Shown here piece after piece: positions 33,574 through 46,190 of a stretch of DNA of 64,000 bases; within the stretch, counting starts at the first letter, position 1; each line of letters begins with the position of its first letter. This DNA is from Humulus lupulus (lineage: Eukaryota > Streptophyta > Magnoliopsida > Rosales > Cannabaceae): positions 115,099,061-115,163,060 of the forward strand of contig NC_084801.1 of NCBI RefSeq assembly GCF_963169125.1, in the 5' to 3' direction. The notes under the pieces are model-generated. The model saw nothing but the letters and a program-made list of their open reading frames with translations, did no database searches and had not been told where the DNA came from. The translations under genes were made by a program, and so were the position numbers.

Positions 33574-34842
33574 TGATACACAAGTGCACGCAATCGATTC
33601 AAGTAATATAGATAGTAAATAAAGTATTGTTCCCACAAAGACTATTAACCAATTACCAATAATTGTTCTTTAATTTCTATTTGGCAAACAAAATTTAGAT
33701 GAACAAATCTAATTATAAAATTTTAAAAAACTATGAACAAAAATAACTAATCAAAAGATGAAAATCAATAATAAAAAGACCTAAGGTATTAACTTCATCA
33801 AATTTTCATTCTACTAATTTTATTAATCAGTTCTAAATTTCTTTCTTCCTATTCTAATAGCAAGTTAACATAAATCGATTCCTATTCTTTTTCAAGATAT
33901 AAGATCTCGTCCTAGATGCACGTTTTCTACATTTCTGTGATAAACTTAAACATATAACATGCATTATGCATAGAAACCTAATTACTACACAAGTCATATA
34001 GATACTTTCGTCCAATATGTAACCTATGTCTATATAACGATAGCATATTCAATTCTCATCTTTCGAATTTTGAATCAAAATCATAAATCAAGCAAATATT
34101 GATCAGGTATTTACTAGCATTAAGCAAACATTATATAGATTAGAATAAAGAAGAAGAATCAATGGAACATCATAATAATATTAAATAGAAATCCAAGTGA
34201 CTACATTAAACCCTAGATAAGAAAATTAGGTAATGGAAAAGAATAGAAAAAAGTAGAGAAGAAAGAGAGGAAATAGAGAGAGGTCAAGAAGAAAGAGAGA
34301 GAGGTCTAAAATAATCTAAAACATTCTTTTTATAGTGATAAGGCTGTGAAAAGAATTTTCTAGACGTTTCTATTTGTTACTTCATAATGTTCCAAAATAT
34401 CTTTATTTGAATTTCAAATCCCGTAACTCTAGCTTGTGTAATCTTGTAGGTCGAATATCATCATGTAAATGTCCGAATTTGACTTTTCTTGTGAAACAAG
34501 CTTTCTTAGGTCTTTGAATAATTTTTCCAACGCCACCAAGAACACGTAAATCAAATAAGTGAGTTGGGAGATATGGTCAAAATACCAAAGCTATCTCAGA
34601 TTTTTCCAACAATTTAAGTTTGAATTCTCCTTTATCTTCTCCAATCAATTCAAATAAATAGATTTTTATTGTTTTTATCTTGATTGAAGATAATATTTCA
34701 AATAAATTTTGAAATATTTCTCAAATATCCATTTAACAAATGACAACCTGAAAAATACAACAACCACACATAAAAAGAACTAAAAATATAAAATAATAAT
34801 AATAAAACTAAGACTAAAAAGTATTAAAAATCTATCATATCA
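33574..34842 (-). repeat. Element J 3' LTR-like block (1269 bp)
   Basis: Plus-strand ends TGATACACAAG and ATCATATCA have inverted termini TGATA/TATCA. The block abuts AATTCTCCCAAACTAAAC, whose minus strand is purine-rich. The minus strand has TATAAAAAG at 34326-34334. No second LTR copy was seen, so it is supported only by termini, PPT and TATA. Confidence 0.5.
34326..34334 (-). promoter_or_regulatory. TATA-like box in element J LTR
   Basis: The minus strand reads TATAAAAAG inside the LTR-like block. Confidence 0.35.
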
Positions 34843-34860
34843 AATTCTCCCAAACTAAAC
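34843..34860 (-). other. Element J polypurine tract
   Basis: The minus strand reads GTTTAGTTTGGGAGAATT directly before TGATATGATAG. Related tracts with TTTGGGGGA occur at 35464-35478 and 36201-36216. Confidence 0.5.
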
Positions 34861-36445
34861 ATTTACTCGCCCTCGATTAAAGAACACAAAAGATAAATAA
34901 AAACTAAACTAAAAACATAAATCAACCAACACAAATGAATCAAGCCAACAAGAACAATTTAAGCCTCAAAATATTATGAATAACATGATTATATAATCTT
35001 CAGGAAAATCAACCAATAATCCAGAATTTCAGTCAAAACATTATTTCAATTCACTTAAGTTCAAACAAAAATAAAAGCTCTCATAATCATGATTAATAAA
35101 TAAAATGCATTTGAATCAATTCATACTCACCAAATTTTTTTCATTACAGTCAATTAATCAATCATTATCCCATAAGCTTGTTATACTTACAAATCTCCAT
35201 TAATGTAAACAACACATGCTCAAAAATCAATAGGATCATGACTTATAATTGAATGGCTTAGGTAAAGGTAGATGAAAAAGTCATTTAGGCTCAAATATAC
35301 CATACACATACAAACCAAACAAACCAATCTTATGACAAACTTACAAACCCAAGAACAATCCCAAATTTCTCATTATTTCTTGTTTTTAGAGAGAATTCAT
35401 ACACATGATTTTTTTTTTCTTTTTTCCTTTTTTTCATTTCATTTTTTTTCTAATGATACTACACTCCCCCAAACTTATTTCTTTATATTTTCAATTGGAG
35501 TGTAGTTTATTTTCATTTTTTTTCTTTCTCTCTCAATTTTTCTTCTTCTATTGACACAAATTTCCAAATATAAACCCCATTACAAATCATCCCCCAATCA
35601 TTTTTCATATGCTCATAGTATAAATCAAATGGAAGAAAAAATAACAAAGTTTCGAATAGGCTCAAAATAAGTGTCAAACAATAAAAAGATTCACATTAAG
35701 CTCAAAAATGGGTAACTAAGGATTTAATACATCAAGGTTGGCTTGAAAGGCTCAAACGTTCCAAAGAATTGCCTAAATCATCTTCCTAAGCATGCATAAT
35801 CTAGGATTTCGTCTCAAAAAGCAAGAAAACAAGTTCTAAGATAAAACCAATTTCAATCTTATTTTTATTTTTAAAAATTCAGCAAGCATAAATAAAATCC
35901 AATCACACAAAATTTATCAAAAATCATGATTAAGCTCTCAATTATTTAAGTGGACAAAGTAAAAATGGAAAGAACTATACAACCAAGCACACATATTTTT
36001 ATAGCTTTATTCCCATTCAAGTTATACAACACATTATTCAATCATATTATCATTGGCTAATCATTGCAACTTGATTCAACTAACACTCTAAACAAAAACT
36101 AAACAAAACATAAAAATAAAAATAAATATAAACCTAACAAAACTTAAACTTAAAAAAACTAAGATATCTACATTGAGCAAAGGAATAAAAATCAAATCCC
36201 TTCCCCCAAACTTAATCTAAACATTGTCCCCAATGTATATATAAAAGAAAAGGAAAATAAAACTTCCCTAAAATCCAATGCACTGCTCCATTGTATTGAC
36301 CTTCATCTATATCCTCCTCAGTGTTTTATATTTCGAAACACATCAATGAGTGGTTGACGTCCATAATAAGCATCATACAAGATAACTTGAAGGTTGTCAT
36401 TCTGAATGCCTTGAAGCTTGGCTAAGTATGAATATGTTCAGCACG
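34861..36445. other. Element J internal AT-rich non-coding region
   Basis: About 1.6 kb of A/T-rich sequence with long T and A runs (for example near 35410-35450 and 35520). No credible coding region. It contains the two extra PPT-like tracts and resembles the untranslated 3' region of Athila-type elements. Confidence 0.45.
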
Positions 36446-37282
36446 TCACACCAACAACATAAGACCTTGAGTGATGAGCTTGGGGAGAAAACTTGGTAGC
36501 TCATAAAGGATGTAGCATAGTGAAGGAGTCATCATTTTAAAATATGGATCCACTGGCAGTGTATATGATTGAAGCATTGATGAACTCAAATAAATGATTG
36601 CAGGTGCTTCCTCATCATCGAAAGTCATATTTTTCTCATCTTCATTTGTGAATTCCTCATATAACCCTTCTGATTGTTTTTCACTCTCCACACGACTATC
36701 CATAAACATGCTTGTGATTTGATCTTCAAAAAAATCATGATCATGGATGAAATTTACTTCATTCACCACACCATAATCATTATTTACCAAGCAAGTATCC
36801 AACTTAGCAAAACTTTGAGTGAATATAACTTCGAAGGTGTCTTGTTCATGAACTTTACACTCAATCTCTTCTAATGGCTCAACCATTGGTACTTCTATAG
36901 TATTCAAATAACTCTCACAACCTTAATTGTTTGAGTAATTGTCCTTAAACCACTTCATATTTTGCACCATTAAATTTAAAGTGTTCTTCAATTGAGCCAT
37001 TACTTTTTCAATTTCTTGTTTATGTTTTTCATGCTCTAATGGTTGGGGTATGATATTAGGATCTTTGAATGATGGAGGATATTGATGACTCCAACCTTGC
37101 AGTGAAGGATCCCAATAACAATGGTAATAAAAATATGGCATATCATTCAACAACTCAATTATATCATCATGGCATCTTCTTAATAAATCATATCTTAATT
37201 TCTTTAATGTTGTCAAAATCCGTATAACATTATGTTTATTGCTGTTGTTTCTTAAGGCTCGAAATATTTTATTTTTATACAT
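36446..37282 (-). pseudogene. Element J: gag-like protein of unknown function, one stop
   Basis: A single minus-strand frame from an ATG at 37282 to 36446, broken by TAA at 36923-36925; both halves are in the same frame. The N-terminal half has FYYHCYWDPSLQGW and a PPSFKDPN segment, followed by a helical EKHKQEIEKVMAQLKN stretch; the C-terminal half is acidic. No zinc knuckle or catalytic motif. This resembles the accessory or gag-like proteins of non-autonomous plant LTR elements, but I do not recognise a named domain. About 279 codons including the stop. Confidence 0.5.
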
Positions 37283-38739
37283 GGTGAGGCTATCTGGTTA
37301 TCAAGAAATTAACCACACAATGAGGCAAGACTAACTTTTGATATTAAGATAGATCAAAGGTATCATTTTTTGGCTATCTTGATTCTAAATATCACAACAT
37401 CAATTTTGTTTTGTTAATTATTTTTTGGGAAGATTATATTAATATTTTATGTCTTGTTTCATGGTTTGGACCCTTGTCAAAGTTTTTTTTTTTTTTGAAT
37501 TATGCATTGTATTGAGATGACGAAGATTTGGTCTTCATAATTCTATTATAACTACTCTGCTTCACAATATTAGAAAGTTTTTTCAGTTAATATCCAATTA
37601 AAACTCATTTTATTGTTTGTATTTGTTTGATTTTTGATTTTACTAAAGTTTATTTTTTTTATGTTGCTTGAATATATGTATGGGTTATCTGTCACTTTTT
37701 TATATGAAATTATTTTGTTAAGTAATGCAAGACTATATCATTTCAAATAATAATAATAATAATAATAATAAAGCAAAACTATTTTTTTAATGAATTTTTG
37801 TTGTGACAGGCAATAACTCAAATGATTATATGAAATTAATTTAAAATTGTATAAAGCAGTAAAGGAAATAGACAATATGTGCTAATCTTATAACACAAAA
37901 TACTACGTCAGGAAAGCAACCTCAATGAGTCGTGGATTAAGTCAAGTATGTGGCAATGTAAATAAGTATTTATTTCCTTATGAGGACTTTGAGAAATCCT
38001 AACCAATGATTTCATGTTGTTATATCCTTGTTGTTTGCATATTTTAATTTGAATTTGCAATAGAATATATTGACTTAGTATCATTATTTACCATGATTGA
38101 ACATTGTTTTGGAGACCTCAAATCACTCTATTAGTGATAGAATGCACGAAGGCACCTGATAAAGATTATCAAGGTGATTTATCTCCTTTATAGTTATCAA
38201 GATGATTTATTTATTAGTATTTATTCATATGCTTTATGGATCATTAGAGAATGGAGTTATGTATTGTTGATGATTTATAACCTGATTTGTAATGTATACT
38301 TTATTGTTTTTCTTTTATTGTTGGTGACTGCAAAAGATCAGTTTGAATGGGTAATACAATTAATTAAAACACATAAAGATATGTGTATATAAGGACACTT
38401 TGATTTGGTATGGCTTTTAGATGTACTACTATCGCACTTTTTTTTAAAATAAAAAGAACTAATAATGTGCTTTTATTGATGGTATGGTGTTGATTTGAGT
38501 TGTTGATGTTGAGTTGTTGATGTTGGTGTTGCCCTTTTTAAATTCTGATTTTTTTTTGTTTGATCGATAGTAAGTAGGTTGGCAATGTGGTTGTTTGACG
38601 TATTTTTTTTATTCGTGCAAAGTTATTTTTATTTTAATATTCTTATTACACTGTATTTATTTCAATTTTTTTATTTTGTTAAAACTTGTATGTTTATTTA
38701 TTTTTGTAATTTTTTTATTTTAATGAAGATTTTCTGTAC
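37283..38739. other. AT-rich spacer before the Ulp1-like locus
   Basis: No convincing gene. Contains an (ATA)n-type microsatellite at about 37746-37771. A short possible exon near 37908-37960 reads SMSRGLSQVCGN and is followed by GTAAATAAG; it could be an upstream exon of the next locus but this is weak. Confidence 0.35.
37746..37771. repeat. AAT trinucleotide microsatellite
   Basis: Roughly eight or nine uninterrupted AAT units. Confidence 0.85.
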
Positions 38740-41490
38740 AGGTATCCATATCAATTGTGGACTTATATGGATAAAAAATGTTTAGGTGAAGTTGTTAAGG
38801 CATTCATTTGCCTTTCAAAAGAGTTTCATGAATTGAAGGACGATATTGCGGCTATGCGAGACGAGGCAGCTCAATTACATGAGAAGGAGGCTAGGCATGT
38901 GGAGGATGAAAAGTTTTTTGATGTTACAATTGAGGAAGGTTGTCGCTTGTTGAAGAATTCTCATAGGAATGGAAGTTTGAGAAATAAATATAGTGGAGTG
39001 AATGATATGAGTGACAAGGGAGATTTCATGGATGGCAGCTCTGCAATTGAATGTGATAAAGAGGAACATTTAATGTATGAAGAATGTGAACCAAAATGAT
39101 GTAATTTGAATGTGAAGGAGTGGCCCGCTGTTACAATTGCAAGGAATTTTTTGGGTTCTGTGGAAACAAAGAAAGAGAAAAGTATGGCAAATATAATTGA
39201 ATAAAAAATGGCCAGTGGTACAAACTCTAGTCATGTAGGTATTGATACCGATGTCAATTAGGGTTTTGTGTTTGAGAAAGAGAGTGTTGTAAAAGTAGAC
39301 AAGTTGAATTTTGAAGTAGAGTTTAGTATTGTGAAGGAGCGAAGCAATGTTAATGCTGGTTTGAATGAGATTTTAGCAAAGTTGGATGCAAATTTTAAAG
39401 TGATAAGGCGGTTAGGAAATAGTATTAGAAATAATGGTGTTCATGCTGATGAAGTAGTATTATTGCACTTTGATGATGAGAGGATGTTGTATTCTGAACA
39501 TGGGGGATGTCCTTTTGATATGGAATTGTTTGACCTTGGAAAAGATGAATGTGGTATACTTGTTGAGAATGTTAGTAATTTACTTTGTCACCCAATAAGT
39601 GTGTGTTTAAAAGTAGGGGTGAACATTTGACCCGAAAAACCCGCAAAACCCGCAACCTGAAAACCCGTTTTTTGGGAAAACCCGTCGGATTCAGGTTAAA
39701 TCCAACCCGAACCCGACAAAAGTCGGGTCGGGTTTTAAATTTTTTAAACTCGGGTTCAGGTTCAAACCCGAAATCTGAAAAAAAAAATGTAAAAAAATGG
39801 TATATTTGAAAAATAGTATTTTTGAAAAAAAGTGTAAAAAAATGGTATTTTTGCAAAATTTGGCTTTTCAGCCCAAAACCCAATAGGCCCAACCCAACCC
39901 GAAATAAAACCCGACCCGAACAAACCCGAAACCTGAAACCTCACAAAAACCTGAATTTTTCGGATCGATTTCGGTACCATTTTTCTCCACCCGAAACCCG
40001 CAAAACCCAAACCCGATGCACCCGAAACCCGAAAATCCGACTCGTGTGCACCCCTATTTAAAAGTGTTTGTGTATTTTGAGTAATGGAATTTAATTTTGT
40101 AGGTTCCTAGCATTGAAAATGTGCTGCCGAAAACTATCTTAAACCATAGTTCTTTGAAAGATTTCTGTAGTCTAAATGAACATGAGGTTGTTCTCATGGA
40201 ATATATGATGAACCCAAACCTACCACCAGAGTAAATAAATTTTAATAATGTGTTATTTTATAAAAAAAAATCTAATTTTTTTTTATTTATTCTTGTTTTA
40301 TTTATATTTTTGTTTCATGTAGTGAGGTTCTTTTCTTGGGGGAGAAGGTTGTTGGAAGGAGGGCTGACTTTCAAACATTAGGGGAGAACACACTAGTTGC
40401 TCCAAGAGTAAGTTTTTTCCTTAGCAATTATTAGATATTATTTTTTATTTTGATTTGAGATTAGTATATCAATCTTTTGTTAATGTTTGCGTTAGGTTGT
40501 GAATTGTTTGGTTGAGATACTGACAGTAGTTGAAAGATTTGAACGTGGTAATCAGAATAAATTTTGGTGGATTCCTACCAATTTGTCTGTAATTTATTAA
40601 AGTATGGCTAACCTATATTTCATTTATTATATAATTGGCTATTATTGTTATTGAGGTGTTGGAATTTTTTTATGTACCTGGTAGAGGCCTAATCCTACAA
40701 GTATATTTACATTAAGTGAACCTACGAAGTGGATGGAGTGGTGCGGAGCATTGCAAAGATGTGAGAATGTATTTTTTTCATGCTATACTGCAATAATATT
40801 TTGTAGTTACTTTTTATTATTTTAATGTCATTGATGAGTTATTATAGGTGTATGTTCCTGTGATGGAAAAGAGACACAGGTTTTTATCAATACTGATTAT
40901 GAAATATAAGAGGGTGGATGTTTACGACGATTTAAAAAAGTGTTCTTTTCAGTTAGGAACAGCTATTATGAGTCGCATGGTACTATTGTTTTGTTTGTGT
41001 GGTTTAAATATACTATTTTTAATTGTTTATTTAATTGTATTTTTTCCTAACTCCAAATTTCATATATTGTTCCAAGTATAGTTTCTTTCTATGGATAATG
41101 CATTCAAGGGTAAAATAATTAACATTTTTGGGTTGTCTTGGAATTTATTTGGCTTCCATGTTGCCGAAGCACCAGACCACGACCGAAGATATGTTGGAAA
41201 CTATGATAGCAGTTTGGAGGTAATGAAAAAACTTCTTTGAGAGTATGTTGACGGTGTCTTCAGTGAACAAGTAAATATTTTAGCTTGTTTTTTTTTTTTT
41301 TGACATTTATTTGGTATTGTTATGTATATCGTAAGATTTTGTTTAATATTAATTTTTTATATTTTTTTTTTGTATTTTTGAGCTTTAGGTGCCTCAAGCG
41401 ATTCAAAGATTATATATTGGATCACTAATTTTGGGGTCTCAAGTGAATAAGGTTCGAGACATTACAATAAACAAAGTCATTGGATGATGA
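38740..41490 (+). pseudogene. Ulp1/C48 cysteine protease-like gene, multi-exon, degenerate
   Basis: After a possible acceptor ...TGTACAG| a long exon-like frame (38740-39605) reads EVVKAFICLSKEFHELKDDI and a helical N-terminal part, with in-frame stops at 39097-39099 and near 39202 and 39259. Downstream blocks separated by AT-rich introns include VVGRRADFQTLGE (near 40350), an FWWIPTNLS block (near 40565), YVPVMEKRHRFLSILIMKYKRVDVYDDL (about 40850-40940), which fits the 'P-x5-HW-x-L-V ... DSL' region of Ulp1-like proteases, and VPQAIQRLYIGSLIL (near 41390). The catalytic His-Trp is changed to HRF. Such genes occur in the host and inside captured MULEs; no terminal repeats were found. Family call is moderate. 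Confidence 0.5.
39614..40056. mobile_element. hAT-type non-autonomous DNA transposon (443 bp)
   Basis: Termini TAGGGGTG...CACCCCTA are inverted repeats, flanked by a perfect 8-bp target duplication TTTAAAAG (39606-39613 and 40057-40064). The inside is built from imperfect ACCCGAA/TTCGGGT repeats in both orientations and has no transposase. The 8-bp duplication and TAGGGGTG ends point to the hAT superfamily. It sits at the end of the large exon-like block of the Ulp1-like pseudogene. Confidence 0.88.
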
Positions 41491-43777
41491 TGTGACATAT
41501 GATTTTTATTTTTTAAGTATTAATTTAGGGAGGTGGAAGCTAATATGTTCTTAATGAAAGTGAGAGTGGAACATTGATTTACCAATTGATGGAACAATGT
41601 TAGAATTTTTTTAGCATGTACATATTTTATGTTTTTATATAAGATAATGCATACAAATATTTTGTTGTATTAGTTTTTAAATTTATGCTTACAAGCATAA
41701 GTAATTTGGTTTGTTAAATATTAATTTTTTTATATAAATTTTATTTGTATCCCAAGGTTTAGGGAGAGTGTTCTTCATTCAACAATGGACCCTAAGTTGT
41801 TGAAAATTAAATAAAGTACATTCTATTGTGTAAAATTGTAAAGAAAAAACTCCCCTCATTTTTAGAAAATTTATACTTGCAAGCTCATGCAAAATTGGAT
41901 TGGATCGGTTTAATCCATTGGATGTGTCCCCTTGCTTATGTATTTGATTGGATTGGATCCATCCAATATTTTTGAGCATTTATTTAGCTTTATTTTTTCA
42001 AATAATTCATAATATTATAAATAGAAAGAGTAATTTGTTCAAAATGATACAACACCATACAAATACAACATAAATTATAAGCATGATCCTAAAATATATA
42101 TATATATACAATTATGTCGGTTCGGTTTTATTGGATTTTCACATATATATATATATAAAATTATAAGAATGACACCTAGCGCTCTCTCCGGGCTCGAGGA
42201 CAAAGCTCCTAGACCTGGAGGACTATCGGATCAAGAAGACGGGAGGACCTCTGGGGTGATCCTCGGTACATGGCCTCACTTGGAGACATCCACGTCCGAG
42301 AGAAACTCGGCCTGCTAGGGTGGAAACTACACTCTGAGGAGCTCTGAGCGAGCTCTGCAGAACTCCATCAGCTCCCGAGGAGCTTAATTACTCCTCTAAT
42401 GACTGCCACATATCCAATGATGAAATCACAGACAACACCATCTAAAATGTTGCTGCAAAAATAAATAAATAAAACCTATGTTACAAGCCAGATAAGATAT
42501 TAAAATGATTCAAAATCAGTTATCTTTGATTCCAAGCTCCAATAAATTAAGATTATTAATTAAACACTTTATTATAATAATCTTATTTATTAATCCTAAT
42601 ATTATTCTACTAAATATATGAAATTGCATTTTTGCAATTATAACCTATATTTAATAACTATTTTATTAAATGTTTATTGGTATAATCATTATTTGAGTTA
42701 GGTTAAATTATATTTTTACGCTTGTAATTACCTCTTTATCATTAGTACCATTAATTCGCTACCATTACACGGAAGTTGTTTAAGCCTCCATGAGAACTAA
42801 GTGCAGTGCTCATCATCGTTACCACCACCAGAGGAGTACATCCTTCGAAAGAATTACCTCCCGAGAACCTTATCAAAGGGTAGTGTTCCAATTTTCATGA
42901 TGTGATAAGCTCCCCCATGATCACACCCTCCGAGCATGTGAGAACCCTTCTCCGGAGTAGGAGAACAGTTGCTAGGTGTCAAGCAAAGAGACACCATGGA
43001 CTACAACTAACTTTCTAACACTATCACACAGATCTTGATCTTGGCTATAGACATTTCTTATTAAAGTGTATGCAAATTTAGTATTAGTGGTCATAGGGTG
43101 CGATGAAGGACTTAGGGCCTCTAACCCAATACTGATGTTGTAGTGTCTCTCTAAAACTAATTTTAGACTCTTTAAACACTAGATCATTGGTACCATCTTG
43201 ATCCTAGTGATCAAGATCCCTTACTACTTAACTAAAGTCATCAAAAATTGATTATTAGTGGTCAAATGGTGCAATTAAGGAGTTTTGAGTTTTGGGAAAG
43301 TTGACTTAATTAGTAGTCAACAACAAAAAGTAACCTAGTATTTTTTGGACACTATAAAAATAACCTAGAACAATTACAACCATAAGAAAGGAAACAACAA
43401 AAAGTAACTTGGTACCTTTACAATTTATAAAATTAAGAAAGACGGTTATCCTTGTTTTCCACTCGTAATACGTGGCATGACTCAATGGGCACGTGGGCCC
43501 ACTTAAAAAGGTTCAGGCCCATCCTGAGCCCAATGAACAGGGAAAGAAGAAGTCCTGATAGCCCAAGCATCATCGAGCCCAACAATGTTCGATGGGCGCG
43601 ACCGTAACGAGGGAACCGGGACTAAGATGCAGGGTCGACTCATCTTCCTAGTCCCAACCTACCTGTATCCTCCGAGATGCCAATAAAAGTTGCATACTAA
43701 CTAGTCAAGGGAAATAGACCTTATTGGGAGTCCAGGGAGATATTCAGTGTCACAATGTCCGTCTTGGCGAATGAACC
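41491..43777. other. Unassigned region with GC-rich blocks
   Basis: No gene is supported. Around 41890-41990 there are GGATTGGATC repeats reminiscent of non-autonomous DNA elements; TA microsatellites lie near 42097 and 42147. Blocks at 42175-42400, 42770-42980 and 43440-43777 are much richer in G+C than their surroundings and resemble old LTR sequence, but no ends or coding could be fixed. Confidence 0.4.
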
Positions 43778-46187
43778 TGTAACAACCCAAATTTACTAAT
43801 AAGGCTTAAGGGCATTGATTAGTGTGCCGGGAGGGCATAATTGGAATATATGTGATTTAATGATTTAAAGCATGTGGTATGACTATTTGAATATTTGAGA
43901 TGCATGGCTATGCGTATTAGTATGCATGTAGGCCCTGATTAGTTTAGAAAGGGCATAATTGTAATTTTGGCCCGTTGAGGGCATAACTGTATATATATAT
44001 ATATATATGTGTGTGATAATTGTTGAGACCACATTATTATGTGGATATATCTGTGATCTGTGACTCGAGACGATCCTAGTGAGCAGATTAGCGAAAAAGT
44101 CATGGCGGGGATTTATACCTGACTCTGGGTGAGCCTGGGGGGTATAAATGGGAATTTAGTGAGTATATTGGAATCTATTTTGACAACGAGGAATATAATG
44201 GGTGATTAATTAGGTATCGGGAAGTAGCAGGAAATATTAGGGATACTTGAGGAATTAGCGGGAATTGGGTAAAATGACCAAAATGCCCCTAAGTGGATTA
44301 AAGGTTTAAAATTAAAAGGGAGGGCATAATGGTCATTTGGCTGGTAAGAGAAAAGTATGCTGAGGCTTTATACTTAGTGGGAATTGTAGAGTAAGGTAGA
44401 AGGCTGAGGAAAGAAAGAAAAAAGAAGGAAAAAGAAAAGGAAGGAAAATAGAGTAGTTTCTTAAGGTCGGTTTGTGGTTCTATCACCATGTCTCTTCATT
44501 CTTCTTGGAGAAAAACTCAGAAGAGAGCTAGGTTAAGCTGAGTAACAAGAATACTAAGCTAAGCTTGAAGATTTGGCAAAGGTTTAGCAAGGATAGGCTA
44601 TTTGCTTGAGGTAAGACCTTGAAGTTTCTTCAGTTCTGGTTTTGATTTTTAACTAAGGTATCTAAGCTGAACTGATGGGGAATTCTAGGGAAGTTGGAGC
44701 CAAGGATTGAGGAAAAGCAAGCTAAGGAGGTCTAGAGGCTAACTTGAAATCGAATTTCCATTAAAGGTATAAATTCTGAGCTTTAAACTTTGATGTTTTG
44801 ACTGGTTTCTGCTGAGTTTCTGAGGTTAGGGTCAACTATGGTGAATTTTGAGATTAGGGATGCATGTGCTTGGATTTTGAGTATTTGGGATGCTTGGGAT
44901 GAGTGGAGTGTGTTAATAAGCTTGTTTTTAATTTTGGTAAAGGTTTGGAGAAGTTTTGGTTGAGTTTGGCTTGGGGAAATCGCAGGAAGGGAAAATGTGA
45001 TGTTGGTTGTCTGTGACTAGCGCTACAGCGCTAGCCTTTGGGCACTGTAGCGCTAGGCCATGCTTTCTGGGGGATTTTGGTTCTGCTTGTAGTGCTATAG
45101 CGCCCTCCTTAAAGCGTTGTAGCGCTGCCCTGCTTCCAGAAAGGGGTTTTAGGGTTATTTACAAGGTTTTTGACCAAAGGTTCGGGGTTCGATTCCACCA
45201 CCCTGTTTGGTGGAATTAGGACTTCCCGGGGGCTCGAGATTGGTCCCGAGGCTAGGTTTTGGACTTGAGGTTTGGTGATGACTTTGACCTATGGTTGTGA
45301 TTAGGTGAGCGCTAAGGCTCGAGAGGGATCTTGCTCAAGGAGTCAAGTGATCAAAGCTAGCGAATCTAAAGGTAAGAAAATTGCACCCGGTTATATGTTT
45401 GTGATGGGACTAAGAGCTCCCGATATCTGTATAATGTCAAGGATGGTATTATGCCATGGGACATGTGATAGCGGCCTAAGGGTGCCGTACACAATATTTG
45501 CGCACAGGGCGCGGCTTGGCCACTGGTAGCCGAGGACAGGTTAATATTCACTAAGCTCAGTTTAAGCGGGCCGGAGTCAGTGGGATAACGGAGGGTGCGG
45601 CCTGAGGGCACTAACCCTAGTTATCATTTGTGATTTGGTGTATGACATGAGTTGATATGCTTAGTATGCTGAATACTTGATTATTTTGAATGTTTATATG
45701 GTTGAGAACATGTTTATGCAATATGAGATATTGGATTGTCTGTTGATTGCTTATGCTCTACTATCGTGTTTTCTTGCTGGGCCTTGGCTCACGGGTGCTA
45801 CGTGGTGCAGGTAAAGGCAAAGGCAAGTTAGACCAGTCCTAAGATGGAGAGCTCCGGGGCTGAATGTACATTGCCAGCTGTTCGGTCGCCTTGGCCGAGG
45901 AGTGGATCAGGACAGGGATTGCTGAACTGACTATTTTGCCTTAGTATGGCTAATATTGTATTTAGATCATGAATCTTTTGTAAATGGTTTTAATCTTAAT
46001 ATTTTTGGGATCCTGTGAAAACAGGAAAGGTTTCTTTATAAGAAATGTGACTTTTAAGGCCAAAATCTTTTAACCCTAGTTCCATTATATTTCTAGTAAC
46101 ATGTGTTTTAACTAAATGGCTTGATTAGCAAGTCTAGCACTATTATAAACACACAGTGTAATGGTCCTAGCTATCCAGGGCGTTACA
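43778..46187 (+). repeat. Element F 5' LTR
   Basis: TGTAACAACCC...GGGCGTTACA. Contains a TA microsatellite (about 43989-44009), a cluster of AGCGCT palindromes (45018-45127), a perfect ATTCCACCA/TGGTGGAAT hairpin (45192-45216) and the blocks AGAAAATTGCACCC (near 45376) and CTTGGCTCACGGGTGCT (near 45783) shared with C and H. Confidence 0.9.
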
Positions 46188-46190
46188 ACT

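Larger units (their letters stand above)
33574..37300 (-). mobile_element. Element J: non-autonomous, Athila-like LTR element (partial)
   Basis: A minus-strand unit: LTR-like block 33574-34842, polypurine tract, 1.6 kb of AT-rich non-coding DNA with two more G-rich tracts, then a gag-like frame (37282-36446). There is no protease, RT or integrase and no second LTR. The layout of a frame followed by repeated TTTGGGGGA-type tracts before the LTR mirrors element G, which supports an Athila-like relationship. The right edge is uncertain. Confidence 0.5.

Noticed and set aside
35272..35505. Phe-rich ORF in element J
   Set aside because: Runs of T in untranslated DNA; no conserved pattern.
38579..38785. 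Phe/Leu/Ile-rich ORF suggesting a membrane protein
   Set aside because: T-rich intron-like DNA before an acceptor site; hydrophobicity follows base composition.
39572..40061. Overlapping ORFs on both strands over the hAT element
   Set aside because: They come from ACCCGAA/TTCGGGT repeats, which lack stop codons in several frames; no transposase motifs.
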